DNA from: Styela clava
Lineage: Eukaryota > Chordata > Ascidiacea > Stolidobranchia > Styelidae
Assembly: GCF_964204865.1 (NCBI RefSeq)
Contig: NC_135257.1
Location: forward strand, 3,596,001 to 3,660,000
Direction of reading: 5' to 3'
Length of the DNA stretch: 64,000 bases
The notes beneath the pieces are model-generated. The model was not told where the DNA came from. It saw nothing but the letters and a program-made list of their open reading frames with translations, and did no database searches. Below, one piece after another: positions 12,401 to 26,281 of this stretch (positions are counted from its first letter, which is position 1; every line of letters begins with the position of its first letter). A program made the translations under genes and the position numbers.

Positions 12401-13251
12401 ACTTGATTCTCTGTTATGGACTTCGATTTTGGCAACATACCGTTGTATCATATGTCAAGCTCATTGAATGCTATTAAAATTTCAGAAAAGAATTATAAGA
12501 CTTTGTTAATGTGTGTTGCTATTGATTTCCAAGTTGTTAACAACGGTAGAGCTGGATAAATTAAGTTATAATTCAATGTCGCTACACTCAGGAACAAATT
12601 TAGATCAAACATTTTCATGTGTATATTTCAAAATTCTGAATGATGAATGATATCTAATGTACTTTCATCTTAATATGTAATATGCCAACTTAGTTTTTCA
12701 TTATATCAATATATGAAATTACAATTGTGCACTCATTTTTGAATGTATTTCAGAAAAAATTTTGACTTGTGTTGTATGTGGTACAGTTTAGGTTGTTCCA
12801 ACTTTTTGGACGGACTTTTATATTATAATTTTCTAAGTCATGTTCCTTGCACTCTTTTATACAAGGATTTTCTGCTCAATTACACTGCCGATATTTCTTG
12901 TAATACAATTACTCAATATGTGCAGATTTCAATGTCTTAATATTTTGTATATGTTGTCAAGTGCAACTAAATTTGAACTTCTGCATGTGTATTTTTTGAT
13001 AGTTTCACAAAGTGAATCGTTCATGAAGTATATAATAAATGTAAACTTATATTATTTACACAAAATGAAACAAACGTATACATTAACCTTTTGCATATGT
13101 ATTCTTTACAATTCAAGTTGATCTTTGTATGTATTCTGTCGGATAATGTGGTTTATATGTAAAGAAGACATGACAACTTTGATAGGATCTGAATCATTTC
13201 ATTGAGAAACGATCATTAACTTTAAGGTGTTTGCTCTTGGTTAATTTGTGC

Positions 13252-13557
13252 AATAAATTCAAGCCTCATTTCATATCTTGAATGCTGAATGAGTGTGGAA
13301 CCCTGGCTTTGGTTCCACCTTTCATACACACACATATTTCCGAAATTTCAATGCATTGATTACATATTATTTGATTAAACTTGATATAATTAAGTTTCCA
13401 TCTGGATTGAGTATCATTGTTTACAAATTGTTAATTATAACCTCGGATCATGCACTTGACTTAGTAGAATTTCATAAGTACCAAGTTTTGTATAAAGATT
13501 GGTTCCCACCTTGTGTTTTTTTTTTTGTTTAAATTGTTAACAGTTTGTCTAAATAAA
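13252..13557 (+). terminator. Candidate polyadenylation signals for DNMT1
   Basis: AATAAA hexamers occur at 13,252-13,257 and 13,552-13,557, about 0.85 and 1.15 kb after the DNMT1 stop. Which one is used cannot be seen from sequence alone. Confidence 0.4.
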
Positions 13558-13570
13558 CATGTTTCATACC

Positions 13571-15333
13571 AATGCTTGATCCTAACTATTTTTTCTGTTT
13601 GTTATCTGTTTGTTAAAGTGCAGCAATAACTCCGTACATTGAAGATGAACATATATCTTATGAAAGCATGTTAAGCGGATACCTGCAACTAGGTAGGTAA
13701 TGTAATTGAGTGTTGAAGATCTCTTCAACTTAGAAGAAAAATTTAGGAGTAAAAAAATTCTAGCAGACGAATGTAGCACGAGTCGTGTTTCATCCATACC
13801 ATTATGTCATCCAAATAAATATAGTACGATGTTTACAGAAAAAATATTTTGACCATCCAGCTATTAAGCGGAGTGATTGTCGCATGTTCATATTAGATTT
13901 GGCCGGTCATGTTTCTGGGGGTACAATTATCTGTTGAAATTATATCTGGCTTTACGTTGAGATAACAAAAAGTCGACGTGAGTCTCAGGACCAAAAATCC
14001 GTTTCATTTAAATCAGAGGTTCCCAAACTTATTTGGCCGTGGGCCAAAATTTCAAGGCCAGTAAAGGGAAGTGGCCAGAAGAGCGCGACGTAACGGCTGG
14101 GGTTCAGGGCGCGTTAAAAAATAGGCTGCAAGATTAATTTTAGATAAAACCAGTATCGCAGTTTGTATAATAGTTAGGTGATAGAATACCCGAGGAATAA
14201 CAAGCACTACTTTCAACAAGGATTTGCAACTGATTGCGACTAATGAAGTGACTTGCTCATCTTTTTTTCCTTGTGAAAAACATGCAACAGCGAGAGGACA
14301 AGAGTGGCGGAATACAATGTTCTCATATGTCATGGAATGTGTCCCGTGGGTTATAAAACAGCAAAATTAGTCCAATAAGACTCGGAGAAAATTTAAAAAT
14401 AATAGTGATAATCTTATAGCGATTTTTTCCACTTCTGTGTGCTGAAAATCATGTATCGGTCTGTCCATCAGTTTCGGAGCTTGTATTCAATAAAAAACAT
14501 GCCAAAAATTTAATCATGTGAGTGAGGCTTCGGTAATGATACCATTATACCATAATGCTATTCTTCATATTTGTAGAAATATAGATATTTCATTTCCATC
14601 AATTTCTTTTTTCAATTTATAAATGACCCCAAAAAATTTTGATGATTTGAACTGGGTGGTGAAACATCGTCATGGAAAAACGTAGCAATTAGATCTCATT
14701 GTCACTGGCAAAATATTATTTAATTTTTCTTCCTATCTTTTTTTTCGGATATAATATTTATGTAGGATACAAATATTATATACCTTGTGTTTTAGATCGT
14801 GTATAGCTTGTACGCGTAACAACTTTCAAGATCATCCGTAATTCAGCGTTTTATGTAGAAACGAATGTTTTAGTGTTTACTCCGCATAACTCAAACTGTA
14901 AGTCTCAATATACAATCCTATAAAATTGAACAAAAGAATGGAAGGCGTTGCAACACGATGTAATTAGTAAATGTTGTACAAACAGAGTAAATCCTGTTAG
15001 CCAATTTGTGTAAACGTTCTTAAACTAACCATTGAATCCCAGGCCGAAGCCCCTACATGAATTCCACTTTAGTCCCCTTGTGACATATACCTGATCAATT
15101 TTTTGTGCAAAGAAAGCGATACTAATAAAGTTTTTACAATTTTTACATTTACTAAACATCATAGAAGCTCAGAGGCACAAAGCCAGAGTTTTAACATAGG
15201 AATGTGGTGAGCGTGCAAATCAACGTAACACTTTGTTTTGGATTCAACCAGCTAGAAAAGCTTGCTTCAAAGTGTACATCGTCGGTGTCGAATGCCCAGT
15301 TAGAAATATTCATCTTGGCACATATTTACAAAA
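13571..15333. other. Intergenic stretch between DNMT1 and the TGF-beta gene
   Basis: No gene is recognised. At about 14,014 the sequence CAGAGGTTCCCAAACTTATT followed by TGGCCGTGGGCC resembles the terminal repeat of hAT-type MITEs, but the other end was not located. The part closest to 15,334 should hold the 3' UTR of the minus-strand TGF-beta gene. Confidence 0.35.
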
Positions 15334-18300
15334 TCATCGACAACCGCAGTATTCCGAAACCATGTTGTCAACATAAGAACTCATCAGAGAACCCCGTTCA
15401 TCTAGTTTCACGTAGTGGAATCTTCTGAAAGATATCGGCACGCAGCATACAGTTGGAGTAGGATTTGTAGAGCCCCTTCGTTTGTACCGTCTTTCCTGGA
15501 TACGTAATAGTACAGTGTGAATTCAAAAACCAAATACAGAATGACACAGAAAACAAAATTTACAAATTTCTTGATCACTTATACAAAAAATAATAATTCA
15601 ATTTTGTTTGCGTATGATTATACCCAAAAGTTTCAGAAAGCTAGTAGTTGTGTTCTCTCCAGAATGTGTTCCAATTACCTCCTGCCATTTCAGACAGACT
15701 TGCATCCGTTGCGCAAAACTGTCAATCACTCACTTGTTTTTGTTTTTTTGCTGAAGCGTATTTTCCGCTGTAAGAACATGACATTTACTGGGGAGCATCA
15801 CCTCCGAAATCTTACACAGACCGTTACACTCAGTAAAGTGCACGACACGGGTAATCATTTTTAAACATAGCGTAAATACACATATTAGTTTGAGAAAGAA
15901 AATAAAAGAGCTCAACCCGTGAATGTGGAACGTTACGTGACGGTGCCGAATAAATTCTAGATATCACTTGGACAGTGTAGATGTAGAGTGTAGGTAGAGG
16001 GATTGCTCGAGATGACCAGTGATTCCAGCATGACAAAGAGACTTGCACATCAAATCACGCCCTTGAGAGAGAGATTTATAGAAAGGCCTATCAGCATGCA
16101 GCAGTGACCTGTAGTGGGTACCTTATTCATCGGACAAACCCCCACATTTATTCTATAAGGGTATTCGAAGGACAGTGTTATCAGAACATTTGGTGAACTC
16201 GATGCTACAATTGCAGCAAAAATCAGAAAAATTCTCAGAGGAGTGTGTGCGAGTGATGGACAATTTTGAAAAATGGATGCAGGTCTGTCTCTAACGCCGA
16301 AGACGACATTTGGAATATATTCTAGAAAGAACATAACTATTGTGCAAATCGTCCTAGACTTCTGAAACTTTTGGGTACAATCATGCACAGACTGAAGTTC
16401 AAGTGCAGACAAAATTAATTGATTTACTTCATATTCGTGCAAGTAATTAGGAAATTTATGAGATTCCGTTTTTTGGGATCCTATACTTTATTTCATCTAA
16501 TGCCAACATAAATAATAGGCTTATGGTTAATGGGTGAAATTATCAAAAAGCTCATAATTTTCAGATAAATATTTGTTGTGATTTTGTTTTGAATATCACC
16601 TCGATATCCTCACAACTATTTATGGCTTTTGGCAATTATTGTTTCGATTGAATTAGATTTTTTTGATTTAACTTAAAAATGTTTATATATACTTAATACT
16701 TATATCGTATCATTTTCCTGAATTTTGCGCAGCCAATAAAATCTATTATTGAAAATACGTATGGAATCTGCTCACCGATTGCATGCTCAATGCGTGATTT
16801 GTTGCGTTGAGATCCATGAAAAAAACTTGTTTGCAACTCCCGACACATTCTCCAAGGTCAAACTCTAGCGGCCTTACCACAACCTGATTAAAAGTCGCCA
16901 ATATTATTAGATTAGCAGGCACTAGTTTCTGGATGTTATGTCTACGAAGCCAAAACAAAAAAAGCCACGCCTATACCTCAAGCCGTGATACTTTACCTCA
17001 AGTCATGTAATACTGGCGAATGCATTTTTAGCAAGACGTGATTAGTACTACTTTAATTTTAAACCCATTGAAATGTTGCGCAATTTAATTAAATTTACCT
17101 GGTTTATCCTGTAGTTGACAAAAAAATGTTCCCGGTGGCAATTTTCTTCTTTTCCTGCTATCGACCGTTTGTGCCTATCGTGAATCGGATCAATCCGTCC
17201 TGTCATAGCCATATGTATTGAAATGAATATCACCAAACTTTAAAAACTATAATATGACTGATCAGTACAAGTATTATTATACAATATGATTCTGATTAAA
17301 TTACAATTATAAATATTACAATTATATTTCAACTTTTTTTTTTGAGTTGTAATTTTACATGATATATATTCAAATTAAGAAATAATTGCCTAAGGCAATG
17401 CCGTGGTGGCACACGTCATTTGCTTTATATATTCCCAAATTCAGCAACTTTAAAGCTTTTATCAAATGCCCAGATTAGGTTCACGTGGCAGAAACACAAA
17501 GATTGAAATGTTATTATACCATGGGCGGAGTTATCATACCAAGTGCACATAGCAGCACGTATAAAACTTTTGTTTGTGCTGCTGGTTATAACGCAAATAT
17601 TTAATTCGTAACATGCCTTGGGTCCGTATTTTGAAATCAAAACTTCTCATCGGCATAATAGGCAAAGGTATTGTAAGCGTGATACCACATAGGCATTAAA
17701 TTCCGACGGTGCATGCCAGTACACCCGTATATCTTCCACTTGGTTTCATTAACTTCTTAGATCTTATCTCAATTTGTAAAATGTATTTTACATCAAAGGT
17801 AGCCTACTCGTTTAAACTTGCAACCGCTTCACAATTCATAAACGTGTTACCGCAGATACCACAAGTAGATTAGTCAAATACGTCATATGTTCCTTCCCTA
17901 AGGCTCATTTTTATTTATTTTTTTGACCTATATTCCCACCTCTTTTCTCGGAGCGATCAATGAGTCCAGTTGGTAGCGGCAAAATGTCTGTTTTGCTTTC
18001 CAAGTGGAAAACTATTGCTGAAACTTGTATTTCGACGTCAAATTCACTTTCATGGTATGTAACATTTCGTTGAAGACCACCTGTTCAAAACCATGAAATT
18101 TTAATTACAGGCAATGTGTTCATATATAACAACATTTATTTCATTTTATACTACAATTAGACAATCGTTGTTGATTCAAAAGCGATTGATATACGATGAG
18201 ATCTAACGCCTAATTATGAAACCATTGTAAACATAAAAATAAGTGACAGCCTTACATCTCCCGTCGGAATTTTCGAAACGAATGTATTGAACCTGAGCAT

Positions 18301-21300
18301 AATCATTAAGATCTGATGTTTATTTATGTCTGCGCTGCGGTATAATAAATTCCGTATTAATACAGAAATTTCGTGCCCAACGTCGACGCAGAAATTGGGA
18401 TAAGCGTATTCAAAAAGATTACACAACGGAGGTCACTGCAAATTCCAAATTTATCGTGGGAGTTTCGGTCGTTAACTTACAAAATTATTCCTAATTATTT
18501 CCTGTTTCTACATTGCTGTTTTATCATCACTTTGAAAATTGTCAATTTGTCGACAAGGAAGTATATTTGAATTATTTAGAATGGAATGCTTGAAATATTT
18601 TTTATCAATTATTCTATCGAAAGCAAAAAGGGAGTACGAGACATAGTGTCTATACTATGTACTAGGTCTAGGTCGGTTGAAGGCATTTCCAGCGAAATAG
18701 TCATGCCATGTTATGATGTCACTTTCTTAACCAACTTTCCGCGAAACGCCATTGGGTCAATTATTATTGCTTCTTACATTTTATCCCATTTTGGAGTAAC
18801 AGGTAATAGTGTTAAGATAAATAAATTCACTAAAATGGGGGAGGACTCGTCTTCTGGCGCAGATGTCATTCCCAACCAAAGGAATCACGCATTCCGCCAC
18901 CCCGCCTCTCATTTGATAAATCGACCGGATTGTTTTCTACTAGATCTTCAGTTTACTGTTACAATTAAGTCAATAGTTTAACGCAAAATCTAATCGGTAG
19001 AAGAGTGGCAGAATGCTTTCAATCAATCCTGTTCAATGTGAATGGTATATATTGGTGCGATAATCATTCAGCATTATAGTGCAAAACTTTTCCAAGCACG
19101 ACTTGTGTGTAGGCTATTTGTTAACAAGCTAGAATTAAACCGGCCTACGAGTAAATGTAGTAGAAATATGCCTCGAACCTGCTCTGAAATATAGTTTGAA
19201 TAAATATAAATAGACCAAATAATTGTTCCCAGCGGACCGACAACAGAATATATAAAAGAATGAAACTTAAAATAATATCCCGTGTTTATGTGACATACTT
19301 TTGGCAAAGAATATGCATCTTCAATGAAAAATCACAAAGCACACACACAGAAAAAAACGAGAATGATCAATAAACTTCAACATGCACTCGTATGAACGGT
19401 GAGCATAGGCACATGATTTGACAACATTTGAACGCGTGCAACGATGACGTTTTTAGAGCGAGTGATCATTTATGTACAAGGTTTTAAATAAATGTTTCAT
19501 ATAACTGCGTTTGATTGCTTAATCATCTGGTAGAGGGTGGTGGAAATAGAGCAAATGACATCTGTGTTAAATCACCAAGCATGATATATAGATATAGAGC
19601 GGGATAACCAAACTCTTCCTAACAACGCAATAAATATATTACGGTGATTCTAAAAGTATATTTTCATACTTCTCGTAATTTCGAAAAACGTGACAATAAT
19701 ACCATTATTATAATATAGGGTCTCATAATACACTAAAATGGCATCGGCTGAATAATAACGGAACGCAAACAGAGTTGATAGACGTGGTAGATTGTGAGGA
19801 ATCATATAGGATATACTTCGAGCAATGGTAAGAATGCTTCTAAATATGTATAAATTCAATTGATTTCGATTTAATTCAACAGTTTTAAAATGTTTATCAG
19901 CTTTCGGTAAAACGAAACGTACAAGTTTCGGCTTACGGAAGAATATGTTCGACTTATTATTTTCCTTGTGAAACAAATGCCCCCTCAAAATGATGAGCAC
20001 ATTTCTGATAGTATTTTAATACGAGTTAGGACAGATAGCCATTTATAACGTTTTGAAACCCCACAAGAGTTTCTCGAGCACTATTGCATGTGCTCACTAT
20101 GAGGCGATAAACGCCACCAAGGGGAAACTTAACGAAAGTTAAACGACGGCAGTGTGAAACTAAGCTGTTGCGTATTCCGGTTTGCCAGTAAAGCTCATTT
20201 TGTTATTTGTAACATTACTGTAAAAGGAAGTATTTAAAAGTTTTCAGATACCACATACCCAAAGCAGCCAACTTTTTAATAATAGCTGACGCGAAATGAC
20301 GTCACTTAAAAATTAGCATTATTTATTATAAGATAAGTTTTGGCAATGTTTATAATAATTTAAATAATATTATTTTTATGGGACAAATAATCCTAATTGA
20401 AATTATGAAATTTGGATTAGGAATAAGTGAAATTATTCATAACTATAATCTTTAAATGTTTATGAGTAAAATGAAAGCTCAAAGAAAATAAATCATGGAA
20501 TCGCATTCTACACTATTTTCCGAATTGTATATAAATCTTGATTTTAATTGAACCAAAATTAAAGGATTTCTGCGGTCGTATGCACCTATGGTAAAACTGT
20601 TATAAGAATATGTCTGGATATTTACATCGCTCACGAATGGATTCACGAATGGCTACGAGCGGTTTACGTATTTATGCAGTCTGTTCAAGCTCACGAAAAA
20701 TATCCTAAGCAACGAAATATCCCCTTGCAAATATACAAATAACATGGAATTTCGATTAGCGACAAACACGAAACCGTAACGCCGCGGAAAAAAAAATTGT
20801 TTTTTCATTAATCCCATATATAATATATTTATATTCGGTTATGTTTTGCTACAACGAAAATAAGTAGCAAAGAAAGTTATGAGTGTAGACCTAGAGATAA
20901 GTAGACGTTCATATCTAAGAATTTACATGTTGATGGCTCGTTTGTGGTTTTTGCAGTATTGGTGACGCAATGACACTAATGTACTTATTACCTTGCAGAA
21001 TTTGTTTTTGCGGCAATACTTCGACGTCAAACTCAATCTCATCATTTTCCCGCATAAACCAATCTGAGACGATTCTTCTGCCATTTTCATTCAAACCAAC
21101 CACAAAGTAACGTTTTCGTCCTCCCGACGGGCAAGTGGCCTGAATATTTCAACAAGCCAATTAGATACAATCTTGATCTTCATCCCACAGTCATATTACT
21201 AGTCAAATGTTATGTAAAGCTTACGAAGCTTGCGGGCAACATATTATTTTGTCGAAGTGCTATCAATTTATAATTAGCCTACTGAAAATGATAAGCGCCA

Positions 21301-24300
21301 AGAATATCTAGAAAATAATATTCCGATGACTACTGAATGTACATGAAATAAATCTGATTGTGCAAATATTATAAGAATTAAATTTTGGTCCGAACATCAG
21401 ATAAAGTCGTTGGGTGCAGAATTACTCTTATCCTCTAATCTTATATTTTTTTGTACATTTGCACTCTGAACTATGCTACTATGCTTTTCTGCAAAAAAAT
21501 ATTTGTGAAATTTTATTATCGTAGACTTGGTTTCCAGTCATTTATAAATGTCATACATCGCCGTGGGAAATTTTAAATGTGTAAAGTTCCATCCCTTATA
21601 GTACATTGTTCCCAATGTCGATAACAAAATCGTAGCAATGGCATAGGCAGATAATATGAAATAGATCGTACTCCTATTTTGATTTATGATCTGTTGAAAT
21701 AATATTATAATCTTGTGTTTCACAACCAATGGAATAATGTGTTTATCTCATTTGTACCTGAACACTTTGATGAATGATAACCTTATCATTAAAGCTCGAG
21801 GTTGGTGAGAAATATAGAGTGACTTTGTACCTCCCATATGTTTCAATATCCGCTCTCCCAGAGCGAGAAATAACGAGATCAATGTCATGTATATCTTCAC
21901 GAAAATATCTGAAAAATAATTACAAGTGAAAAAAAAAAAATTCCAGGCATGGCTATCATTTGAAATATATAGATTTAACAACGACAGTATTTCTTATTAA
22001 ACTCATCTAAAGTAAGTAAGACGAAATCTCTTATGATCTGAAACTTAACAAAATCAATTCTGTTATGTCGAATTTATCATGAATCTTCCCACAAAATTGC
22101 TGTGTACGATAAAAATGTGATTTTTATTTTTTGCAAAGATAAGTTGCAAAAAGCAATATAATTTTGTCCATAATATTGTGTTTTAATATTGTATACCTTC
22201 GTGCTAGATGATGTGTGGGGAAGCGAGCAGTTGTCCTTGTACCATTTGTTTTTTGCCACGCTGAGGATCGGATGTGCATCTCGTATCTTCTCTTGCCTAA
22301 AAAAGCTTTCCAAGTTTTTCGCACTGACTTGAAAATGTTACTGCAGCTTCCAATGTCCAATATAGCTTTCTTCACTTCTGCCGTAGTTTTTTTGCTGTTT
22401 TGATAATCATTCAAAGCTGAACAAGTAATACAGATATATTAGTTGTTGACGTATTGCATTGTCACAAAGGCCCACGACAAGTGTAACTCGATATAACAAG
22501 TACTCAAAACCTCGCCCAGTTACAAATTCGGATAAGGATTTATTAAAATATTTATTTTTTACCTGGTGTGGTATGTTAAGTACCTGGAATTGTGAGCGGT
22601 ATATTCGTGTCACATAGACGGTGAGCGCCCCACTGAACAGTGTGATAAGTGCACCTATAATTGATACTGAAGGAGTTAGACTTGATAGACATAGTAACCT
22701 TGAACCAGCAGGTGTTGTCTGTAAACATTCGATATACTATGGGAGTGAACGTCATTTTCACGCTCCAAATATTCGTTATAAACTCACCACATATATACTC
22801 ATTGGCTTCCGTGATATTGGCTTCTACTTCTACAATGCTTCCTACAACAAAAATGAAGCTTGATTGAATCACAATTAATTATAAATAATGTTCGAAGAAT
22901 TATTCTCATTTGTACCATTTATTTAAAATATTATAGATAGATTTACATGGTCACTCCAGAATAATGACAGATTCTACCTACCAGATATTACTACCTCGTC
23001 ATTATGGAAACAATAGACAGATAGAGGCGAACTAACATTGTTTTGATTGATTCTACATTTTATATATTTGCTGGACTTTCGAGAGCTTTTAATATGACTT
23101 CCTAAATTCTTAAAAGATCAAGAATGAGTATGTATATTTTTCTCCTAACAAGTGGCAAGAACATAAAGATAAAAAAGTCATTACAATTTCAAAAACACAC
23201 TTTGCAAAATATTAATATAAAAACCCAAAAACTTTAATATGTACTTTTAATCAGATGTTGATTGTTATATATCTCCAGAATTTCTGAGCTTTCATGAACA
23301 TGACACAGACTGCGGATAACGCAAATATAAAACGTTTTTCATGCTGTTTCAATGTAACGCGTGCGTTTCAGGGACATGTGCGTTGCGGCCACTTCGCGGA
23401 TATAATCATTGGTTAATTGCGAATTTATAACGACAGGAATTCCCTATCTGACACAATATATACATTATTGCTACTTTACATAATTACAACTTCAAGTAAA
23501 TTTTATAGATTGAAATGATAAAATTGGTGGCGTTCTCTAATGTAAATATGTCCTGAAATAATAACAATATTCAAACAGCATTTTGATATTACCACACTTG
23601 AACGAAATAATTAAAATCCACGCTGTACATGTGGTTAGAAAACCTATACATCACAACATTACACTATGGCATGCTAAATAAACAATTTTTTAAATTAACA
23701 TTGATCATATCTTTGTCACGTATATATCTTTAAGTCTATCTTTATTTCAAACCATCTGTATTCTACTTAATACTTAAGCTGAATAAACTCCCAGTTGTAT
23801 GACTTCCATAATCTTTGCAATGTCGATTCGTCATTTTTATTTCAAAAAATGAGGCTGACAATTATTTGACTTTTAATAAATTTTGCCGAGAAACAAATAA
23901 TGATGAAGCATGTTTTATACTACCACGAAATGGTCAAAGTCAATTGATATATCGTGTCATTATTTTATATATATATATTATCATAAATATTATAACGGAC
24001 TGCGTTCTTCTGAACCTTCGAACCCACCATGATTCAGGCCCTTTTACAAACTCCATTTTTCATATAACATATTATACTTTTCCTTGTCGGCATATCTACC
24101 ATCAGCAGGTGCGACATGGGGCTTTGGTGGTAGAATTACTGTAGCGGGCGCAAACGAGTCCGTAATTTAATTAATAAAATATAATATATATATTTAGAGG
24201 GACGTACCTAGATTCGGATTCGAGTAGAATCCACGCATTCTTTGGACTCATATTCGATTTCGAGTCCACGTCATTTTTACCGAATCCTCAATCAATTCTG

Positions 24301-26240
24301 ATTTTACTTACTGACGCTCCTATTATGTACTTTAACCTCTATGAAACTCAGTTCATACCACATCTAGTTAAACTCCGAGATTTGATTAAAAAACACGCAT
24401 AGTATATGTAATGTAAACCTTCTATACATTATGAAACTTTATAAAATAACGACTACGGTTATCCAGATAAAATACCGCAAGTTTAAAACTATTCGCCACT
24501 TATTACTGTATTACGTGCGATGTTGCCGGCGCCCGAACTCTGATCAACACCTACAAAATTACATCTTTCCTTTATCAACAAAAGTCGTACAAAGCAAAAA
24601 TAATCACCAACTTCAAGCACGATAACTTTAAAATGAGTGATTTTAGATTACTAACATAAACTACTGAAGTGCTAACAGATGTATCCCGCATTTTTTTCAC
24701 GGGTTGCATGTGTCTACTTTTTGCGCAATCAAGTGACTTAATAAGTCTACGGCTTAACCTACAACCCTATCTGCTGATCTGCAATTTCGAGGACTAGTCA
24801 AAATTTTGTTTTGTCATTTGACTTTCAAAATTTCGACGCTTTTTTGCTTCAGACGGTCTCGTAACGGCGATATCACAATACTGCAATATCATCTGGGCTA
24901 AGTAGCCGATCAGAAATAACGCAAGACTGTCAGACTGCACGCGGGAAAGCCAGTTTACAATTAAGGCGAACATTATTGCCTGCCAATCGCACCATTCTGC
25001 CAAGTTTGAGCATGCAAGCAAACACCGTTTGTACCTGATACTTTGTGTTTGCAGTAATTGTCTAAATAAAAAGTTTCAGTTTATTTAACAAAAAAATAAT
25101 CCTTTTGAACAGTAGACCGCTTAATCCTGTAATCAAAGAAGTTTGTGCCAAGAAGGGCCATGTACGAAAAAATAGTTTATTGCAAGGCAAAATATTGGGT
25201 CTGACATATTAGAACTAGAATACATACAGACATACACTGCACCTACGTTATTGACTTACCACAGCCACAATTTGATCAATCAAGAACGTAAAAGATTCAT
25301 TTTGTTAAAATTGAAGTTGTGTACTCACGTTTGCTTCTATCAGTTCGTAGTAAACTTTTAACATGACGACAACGATGTCCCGACCTGAAAGTAGATATGT
25401 TTCTATTTTCTTTATTAAATACATATCTGATTATAGCAGTATATCTGTATACTCTGATACTGGTATATCAGTATATATAGAGTTGAAAAATAACCCAAGA
25501 AATTATATATTTATTCATTACCGTATATTTGATTTTGTGAATCCAAGATATTGTTCAATGTACCACCATCTGACCATGGCCAATTAATAAAATGATATAT
25601 TTCTGTATTTATTAAAAAAATCTTTCGCGTAGTTTAGTGCATGTATTTTCTATTTGAACAAACAGAGAAATAGCCAGTTTACGATACGACAAGGTATGTT
25701 GATTTTACAGGCAATATTTCCCAATTTAGCAAAGCAGCAATATCAATTTAGTTGCCTTCTAAACATGATAGATAACTAGACAGTGTGAAAAATTTAAAAG
25801 TTGCACCTACGATTGAAATCGTTCACTCAAATGATACTATCTCTACGCGCCTAATACAGGGAGAGCAGAATACGTTCTGGAATAATTTATTCTTCACCAA
25901 TCCTGAACTAGGTCACGATCGCCATGGTTAAAATGTTCTCTGCGTGACTCATAATTTGTGTTTGTCTTTTAAAAGCACAATCTTTCATGCTATTGAACGT
26001 CCTTCCTATTGCATTATTTGCAACATGGCAGAGTTCAAAAACTGAATATATATTCTTATTCAGAGAAAGAACAAGAATAGAATTTCTTGATTTAAATACT
26101 CACTCTTTTAGAAGGCAGTTGGTTAAAGTAGTTTCCTCTTCATGACTTGGCGCAAAATCACCTTTACAAATTATTACATAGCAGGCCAAAACGATTAAAC
26201 ATAACTCCGACATTTTCTTTGTCTTACGCATCATGTTCAT
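15334..26240 (-). CDS. TGF-beta superfamily ligand, 12 exons, 454 aa
   Basis: A secreted growth-factor precursor was rebuilt from splice sites whose phases all agree. Exons (minus, 5' to 3'): 26240-26104, 25384-25329, 22841-22788, 22718-22584, 22416-22197, 21908-21831, 21307-21283 (25 nt, the least certain), 21139-20992, 18080-17940, 17199-17099, 16883-16776, 15495-15334; the sum is 1,365 nt. Exon 1 has a signal peptide (MSELCLIVLACYVIICKG). A furin-type RHKR site in exon 10 precedes a mature domain of about 111 aa with exactly seven cysteines in TGF-beta order: CHREHFFVNY, then GECVGSC, DLNATNHALS, VCCVP, and terminal EYCGCR. The usual GW..W motif after the first cysteine is absent and that interval is about three residues short, so this is a divergent member. 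The four 3' exons are very secure. The middle prodomain exons rest mainly on phase and splice consensus, and extra exons could be missed in the 2.5-3 kb introns. Subfamily (BMP, GDF, activin) is not decided. Confidence 0.8.
15496..16775. other. Last intron of the TGF-beta gene, with an inverted repeat pair
   Basis: The stretch 15,615-15,745 and the inverse of 16,225-16,380 are clearly related. Both begin CCCAAAAGTTTCAGAA and later share a block reading GACAGACNTGCATCC. Long open frames here on both strands show no domain and are not called. Confidence 0.45.
18081..20991. other. Long intron of the TGF-beta gene
   Basis: 2.9 kb between the exons ending at 20,992 and starting at 18,080. Open frames at 18,586-18,981 (plus) and 19,650-20,000 (minus) have no recognisable motif. 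A missed phase-1 exon is possible. Confidence 0.4.
22842..25328. other. Intron of the TGF-beta gene
   Basis: 2.5 kb of AT-rich sequence. A minus-strand stretch near 24,900-25,020 contains MVRLAGNNVRLNCKLAFP, which faintly recalls an immunoglobulin-type strand but runs into stops. I do not call an exon there. Confidence 0.35.
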
Positions 26241-26274
26241 TCGCAAATGCCGAGAGCAGATGACTTGAAGTTGG

Positions 26275-26281
26275 TTTTATA
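26275..26281 (-). promoter_or_regulatory. TATA box of the TGF-beta gene
   Basis: On the minus strand TATAAAA (within GCTATAAAACC) lies about 35 nt before the first ATG at 26,240. Transcription would then start roughly at 26,245-26,255, giving a very short leader. This supports the choice of first exon. Confidence 0.55.

Noticed and set aside
15204..15428. Plus-strand frame containing IPKPCCQ, resembling the TGF-beta CC motif
   Set aside because: It is antisense to the real last exon, which encodes the true VCCVP and CGCR motifs on the minus strand; chance resemblance.
16050..16442. 130-codon minus-strand frame with hydrophobic stretches
   Set aside because: It lies in a TGF-beta intron, has no domain, and is not needed by the phase-consistent exon set. 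Part of it belongs to an inverted repeat.
18586..18981. 131-codon plus-strand frame
   Set aside because: No recognisable domain; it lies within an intron of the minus-strand gene.
21538..21729. Minus-strand frame that looks like a C-terminal transmembrane exon
   Set aside because: Its phase cannot be joined to the neighbouring TGF-beta exons without stops, and no other gene is supported there.
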